A DNA stretch of 64,000 nucleotides, from contig NZ_JOJE01000025.1 in the NCBI RefSeq assembly GCF_000720255.1, positions 1-64,000 on the forward strand, read 5' to 3'. This stretch comes from Streptomyces griseus subsp. griseus. GTDB lineage: Bacteria > Actinomycetota > Actinomycetes > Streptomycetales > Streptomycetaceae. Made by a program: the position numbers and the translations under genes. Positions 61,907 to 64,000 of this stretch are shown here, in pieces. Under the pieces are notes generated by a model, which saw only the letters and a list, made by a program, of their open reading frames with translations, was not told the origin of the DNA and did not search any database. Numbering within the stretch: position 1 is the first letter of the stretch; the number at the start of each line of letters is the position of its first letter.

Positions 61907-62269
61907 TCAGTAGACGAGCGCCTGCGTCTCGTCGCCGAGGGCCTCCTGGACGAACACCTGCGCACCCGCGATCCGTACGCCCTCGATGACGTCCTTCTCG
62001 GTGATCTCCCGCCGGGCGGCGCACTGCGTGCACAGCGTGACCCGCCCGCCGGCCAGCAGGGAGTCGAGCAGATCGGGCAGCGGCGCGGCGTGCGGCAGCT
62101 CGAACTCCGCGGCCCGCCCCCGCAGCGCGAACCAGGCGGACTCGCCGGTCAGCCACAGAGACACCTCGACCCCACTGGCCACGGCCACCGCCGCCACGGT
62201 GAACGCCTGCGAACACCGCTCGGGCGCGTCCGCCCCCGCCGTCACCTTGATCACGAGCTTCTTCGCCAT
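61907..62269 (-). CDS. DsrE-family protein
   Basis: The 120-aa protein has a DsrE/TusD-like fold: MAKKLVIKVTAGADAPERCS, QAFTVAAVAVASGVEVSLWL, TGESAWFALRG. The segment VTLCTQCAARREI has a CxxC pair that could bind sulfur or metal. The family carries or senses sulfur species. It converges with DUF3099 and is divergent from the small gene at 62385. Confidence 0.85.
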   Translation of the reverse strand: MAKKLVIKVTAGADAPERCSQAFTVAAVAVASGVEVSLWLTGESAWFALRGRAAEFELPHAAPLPDLLDSLLAGGRVTLCTQCAARREITEKDVIEGVRIAGAQVFVQEALGDETQALVY

Positions 62270-62384
62270 GTCCGCATCGTAAGCCCGGGCCGGGGAGGGC
62301 CCACCTCACACGGAGCGCCCGACCCCGGCCGCGTAAGCTGGGGCCCGGCTCTGTCGTATGACCACCCTCGCTCAAGGAGCACCC

Positions 62385-62483
62385 GTGGAGATCTTCTTCG
62401 AAACCCTGCTGGTCCTGGTCTGCGTCGGCGTGCTCGCCTTCGCAGGACTGACCGTGAAGAAGCTGTACCAGGGCCAGCGCTGA
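62385..62483 (+). CDS. Small single-helix membrane protein (32 aa)
   Basis: A 32-codon GTG ORF encodes MEIFFETLLVLVCVGVLAFA and GLTVKKLYQGQR. It is one membrane helix with a basic cytoplasmic end. AAGGAG lies 7 nt before the GTG. It lies 23 nt ahead of the nitrobindin-like gene. I recall such short proteins at this place in Streptomyces; function unknown. Confidence 0.75.
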   Translation: MEIFFETLLVLVCVGVLAFAGLTVKKLYQGQR

Positions 62484-62506
62484 ACCACGTCTAGGAACTT
62501 CGCCTC

Positions 62507-63082
62507 ATGATCGAGATCCCGTCCGACCTGCACAAGAACCTCGTCCCGCTCGCCTTCCTGCTCGGCAACTGGGCCGGCGCGGGCGTGCATGACTTCCCCG
62601 GCGCGGAGAAGTGCAACTTCGGCCAGGAAGTCAGCTTCACGCACGACGGCCGGGACTTCCTGGAGTACCACTCCCGCACCTGGGTGCTGGACAACGACGG
62701 CAACAAGGTGCGGCCGCTGGAGACGGAGTCCGGCTTCTGGCGCATCGTCGACGCCCGCAAGGTCGAGGTCACGATGACCCGCGACGACGGCGTCATCGAG
62801 ATCTGGTACGGCGAGCTGGCCGACAAGAAGCCGCAGATCGACCTGGTGACGGACGCGGTGGCGCGTACGGCGGCCGCCCAGCCCTACAGCGGCGGCAAGC
62901 GGCTGTACGGCTACGTCAAGAGCGACCTGATGTGGGTCGGCGAGAAGCAGACCCCCGAGGTCGAGCTGCGCCCCTACATGTCGGCCCAGCTGAAGAAGGT
63001 CGTCACCCCGGAGGAGGTCGAGCGCTGGGCGAAGGCCCTGCCCGACGACATGCCGGACGACGGCATCGCTTTCTTCAAGTAG
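62507..63082 (+). CDS. Nitrobindin-like (FABP-fold) protein without the heme His
   Basis: This 191-aa beta-barrel protein has the family's GxWxGxG motif (GNWAGAGVHDFP, residues 20-31), FGQEVSFTHDGRDFLEYHSR and the C-terminal barrel strand. In heme-binding nitrobindins the last strand carries PHL.A.L.R, with His ligating the iron. Here it reads RPYMSAQLKK, so Tyr157 replaces His. It may bind another ligand or a different heme mode. It ends 16 nt before nur, in the same direction. Confidence 0.85.
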   Translation: MIEIPSDLHKNLVPLAFLLGNWAGAGVHDFPGAEKCNFGQEVSFTHDGRDFLEYHSRTWVLDNDGNKVRPLETESGFWRIVDARKVEVTMTRDDGVIEIWYGELADKKPQIDLVTDAVARTAAAQPYSGGKRLYGYVKSDLMWVGEKQTPEVELRPYMSAQLKKVVTPEEVERWAKALPDDMPDDGIAFFK

Positions 63083-63098
63083 TCCTAGACTCGTCGGT

Positions 63099-63536
63099 GT
63101 GGTGAGCACCGACTGGAAGAGCGACCTCAGGCAGCGCGGCTACCGGCTGACGCCGCAGCGTCAGCTTGTCCTCGAAGCCGTGGACACCCTTGAGCACGCG
63201 ACCCCCGACGACATCCTCGTGGAAGTGAGGAAGACGGCGTCGGGGGTCAACATTTCCACCGTCTACCGGACCCTGGAGCTCCTGGAGGAGCTCGGTCTGG
63301 TCAGCCATGCCCACCTCGGGCACGGGGCGCCGACGTACCACCTCGCGGACCGGCACCACCACATCCACCTGGTCTGCCGCGACTGCGAGAACGTCATCGA
63401 GGCGGACGTGGAGGTGGCCGCCGACTTCACCGCCAAACTGCGGGACACCTTCGGCTTCGACACGGACATGAAGCACTTCGCGATCTTCGGTCGCTGCAAG
63501 GACTGCTCGCTGAAGAGTTCAACTACCGAGTCGTAG
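63099..63536 (+). CDS. nur: Nickel-responsive Fur-family regulator Nur
   Basis: This 145-aa protein matches the nickel regulator Nur of S. coelicolor (SCO4180, from memory) nearly residue for residue. The HTH is at about 10-65 (RGYRLTPQRQLVLEAVDTLE, NISTVYRTLELLEELGLV). Metal ligands known for Nur are all present: His33, His86, His88, His90 and the nickel-site His70, His72, His126. Additional CxxC pairs occur at Cys93/96 and Cys133/136. With Ni it represses nickel uptake and sodF in Streptomyces. GTG 63099 is kept as start to match the known protein. Confidence 0.93.
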   Translation: MVSTDWKSDLRQRGYRLTPQRQLVLEAVDTLEHATPDDILVEVRKTASGVNISTVYRTLELLEELGLVSHAHLGHGAPTYHLADRHHHIHLVCRDCENVIEADVEVAADFTAKLRDTFGFDTDMKHFAIFGRCKDCSLKSSTTES

Positions 63537-63546
63537 GCTTACGTAT

Positions 63547-64000
63547 ATGAAAAGCCCCCTGCTGTCCCTGCCCGGCGCCGTCCCCGCCGAGGGTGTGGAC
63601 GAAGGCGTAGCCGCCCATTACGGCGACCTGTTCCGCGAGCAGCGCGCCCTCTCCGACGGCACCGGTTTCGTCGACCTCTCGCACCGCGGTGTCCTGTCCG
63701 TCTCCGGCGACGACCGGCTCAGCTGGCTGCACCTGCTGCTCACCCAGCACGTCAGCGCGCTGCCCGTCGGCGAGGCCACCGAGGCGCTGATCCTCTCCGC
63801 GCACGGTCACATCGAGCACGCGCTCTACCTCGTCGACGACGGCGAGACGGTCTGGGCCCACGTGGAGCCCGGCACCCAGGAAGCGCTGATCGCGTACCTG
63901 GAGTCGATGAAGTTCTTCTACCGCGTCGAGGTCGCCGACCGCACGGCTGAGTTCGCGGTCGTGCACCTGCCGGCCGGTTCCATCACCGAGGTGCCGGACA
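63547..64000 (+). CDS. YgfZ/GcvT-like folate-binding protein, 5' part
   Basis: An open frame from ATG 63547 runs past the window edge (151 codons seen). It starts MKSPLLSLPGAVPAEGVDEG and contains HYGDLFREQRALSDGTGFVD, LSHRGVLSVSGDDRLSWLHL and LLTQHVSALPVGEATEALIL, the GcvT-like N-terminal domain of YgfZ proteins. These assist Fe-S cluster enzymes with a folate cofactor. It lies 10 nt after the nur stop and may be co-transcribed with it. The C-terminal signature Cys region is not in view. Confidence 0.88.
   Translation, partial: MKSPLLSLPGAVPAEGVDEGVAAHYGDLFREQRALSDGTGFVDLSHRGVLSVSGDDRLSWLHLLLTQHVSALPVGEATEALILSAHGHIEHALYLVDDGETVWAHVEPGTQEALIAYLESMKFFYRVEVADRTAEFAVVHLPAGSITEVPD

Noticed and set aside
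63523-63966. 147-codon minus-strand ORF at the right edge
   Set aside because: It is antisense to a plus-strand frame with clear YgfZ/GcvT-like sequence that starts at 63547 and runs off the window.

Overview
The window is high-GC, densely coded actinobacterial chromosome, almost certainly from Streptomyces. It holds GlnR, the nickel regulator Nur, mycothiol synthase, WhiJ-type XRE/DUF397 cassettes, many secreted proteases and very G/C-biased third codon positions. From memory, the gene order resembles the S. coelicolor segment around SCO4127-SCO4180 (CsoR, PiT, Pst, Ppk, GlnR, Nur); that is recall, not a search result.

Layout. 1-90: 3' end of a 5S rRNA gene and its terminator, so an rRNA operon lies just upstream. 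163-726: GNAT acetyltransferase. 755-7942 (minus): a compact operon resembling a type IV secretion (T4SS) or conjugation apparatus (pilin-like, VirB8-like, VirB6-like, SCO6880-type, VirB4 and VirD4-like proteins) with no relaxase in view. A VirB1-like lytic transglycosylase/NlpC-P60 protein sits at 15137-16138. 8325-19876: sedolisin protease, a WhiJ-type regulatory cassette, trypsin-like protease, Ser/Thr kinase, PAP2 phosphatase, berberine-bridge-like oxidoreductase and a lipoprotein.

19987-30707 is a copper-sensor and phosphate island. It carries csoR with its operator, DUF47 plus PiT transporter, pstSCAB behind PHO-box repeats, and a ppk-CHAD-Nudix operon. 31005-39365 holds two ABC systems facing apart: a YtrA-type GntR/ABC operon with a 19-bp palindromic operator, and an ECF sigma/zinc anti-sigma/ABC-2 operon. 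39375-48255: mycothiol synthase, secreted 5'-nucleotidase, DUF2993 protein, a pectate lyase-pectinesterase fusion, an APH-like kinase, and the wreckage of a second WhiJ-type cassette.

48391-52594: a toxin-antitoxin-like pair, then an envelope-stress-like set of histidine kinase, response regulator and HtrA protease. 52864-59922: trypsin with VCBS repeats, LacI regulator, glnR, an alpha/beta hydrolase, a MoaD-like protein and a second DUF2993 protein. 60127-64000 is sulfur and metal related: a Cys-containing leader peptide, a two-domain rhodanese, DUF1416, a DsrE-like protein, a nitrobindin-like protein, nur, and the start of a YgfZ-like gene cut by the window edge.

Genes co-oriented with 1-4 nt overlaps (ATGA, GTGA) are common and were used to assign operons and starts. 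All functions come from motif and family recognition by eye; no database search was run.
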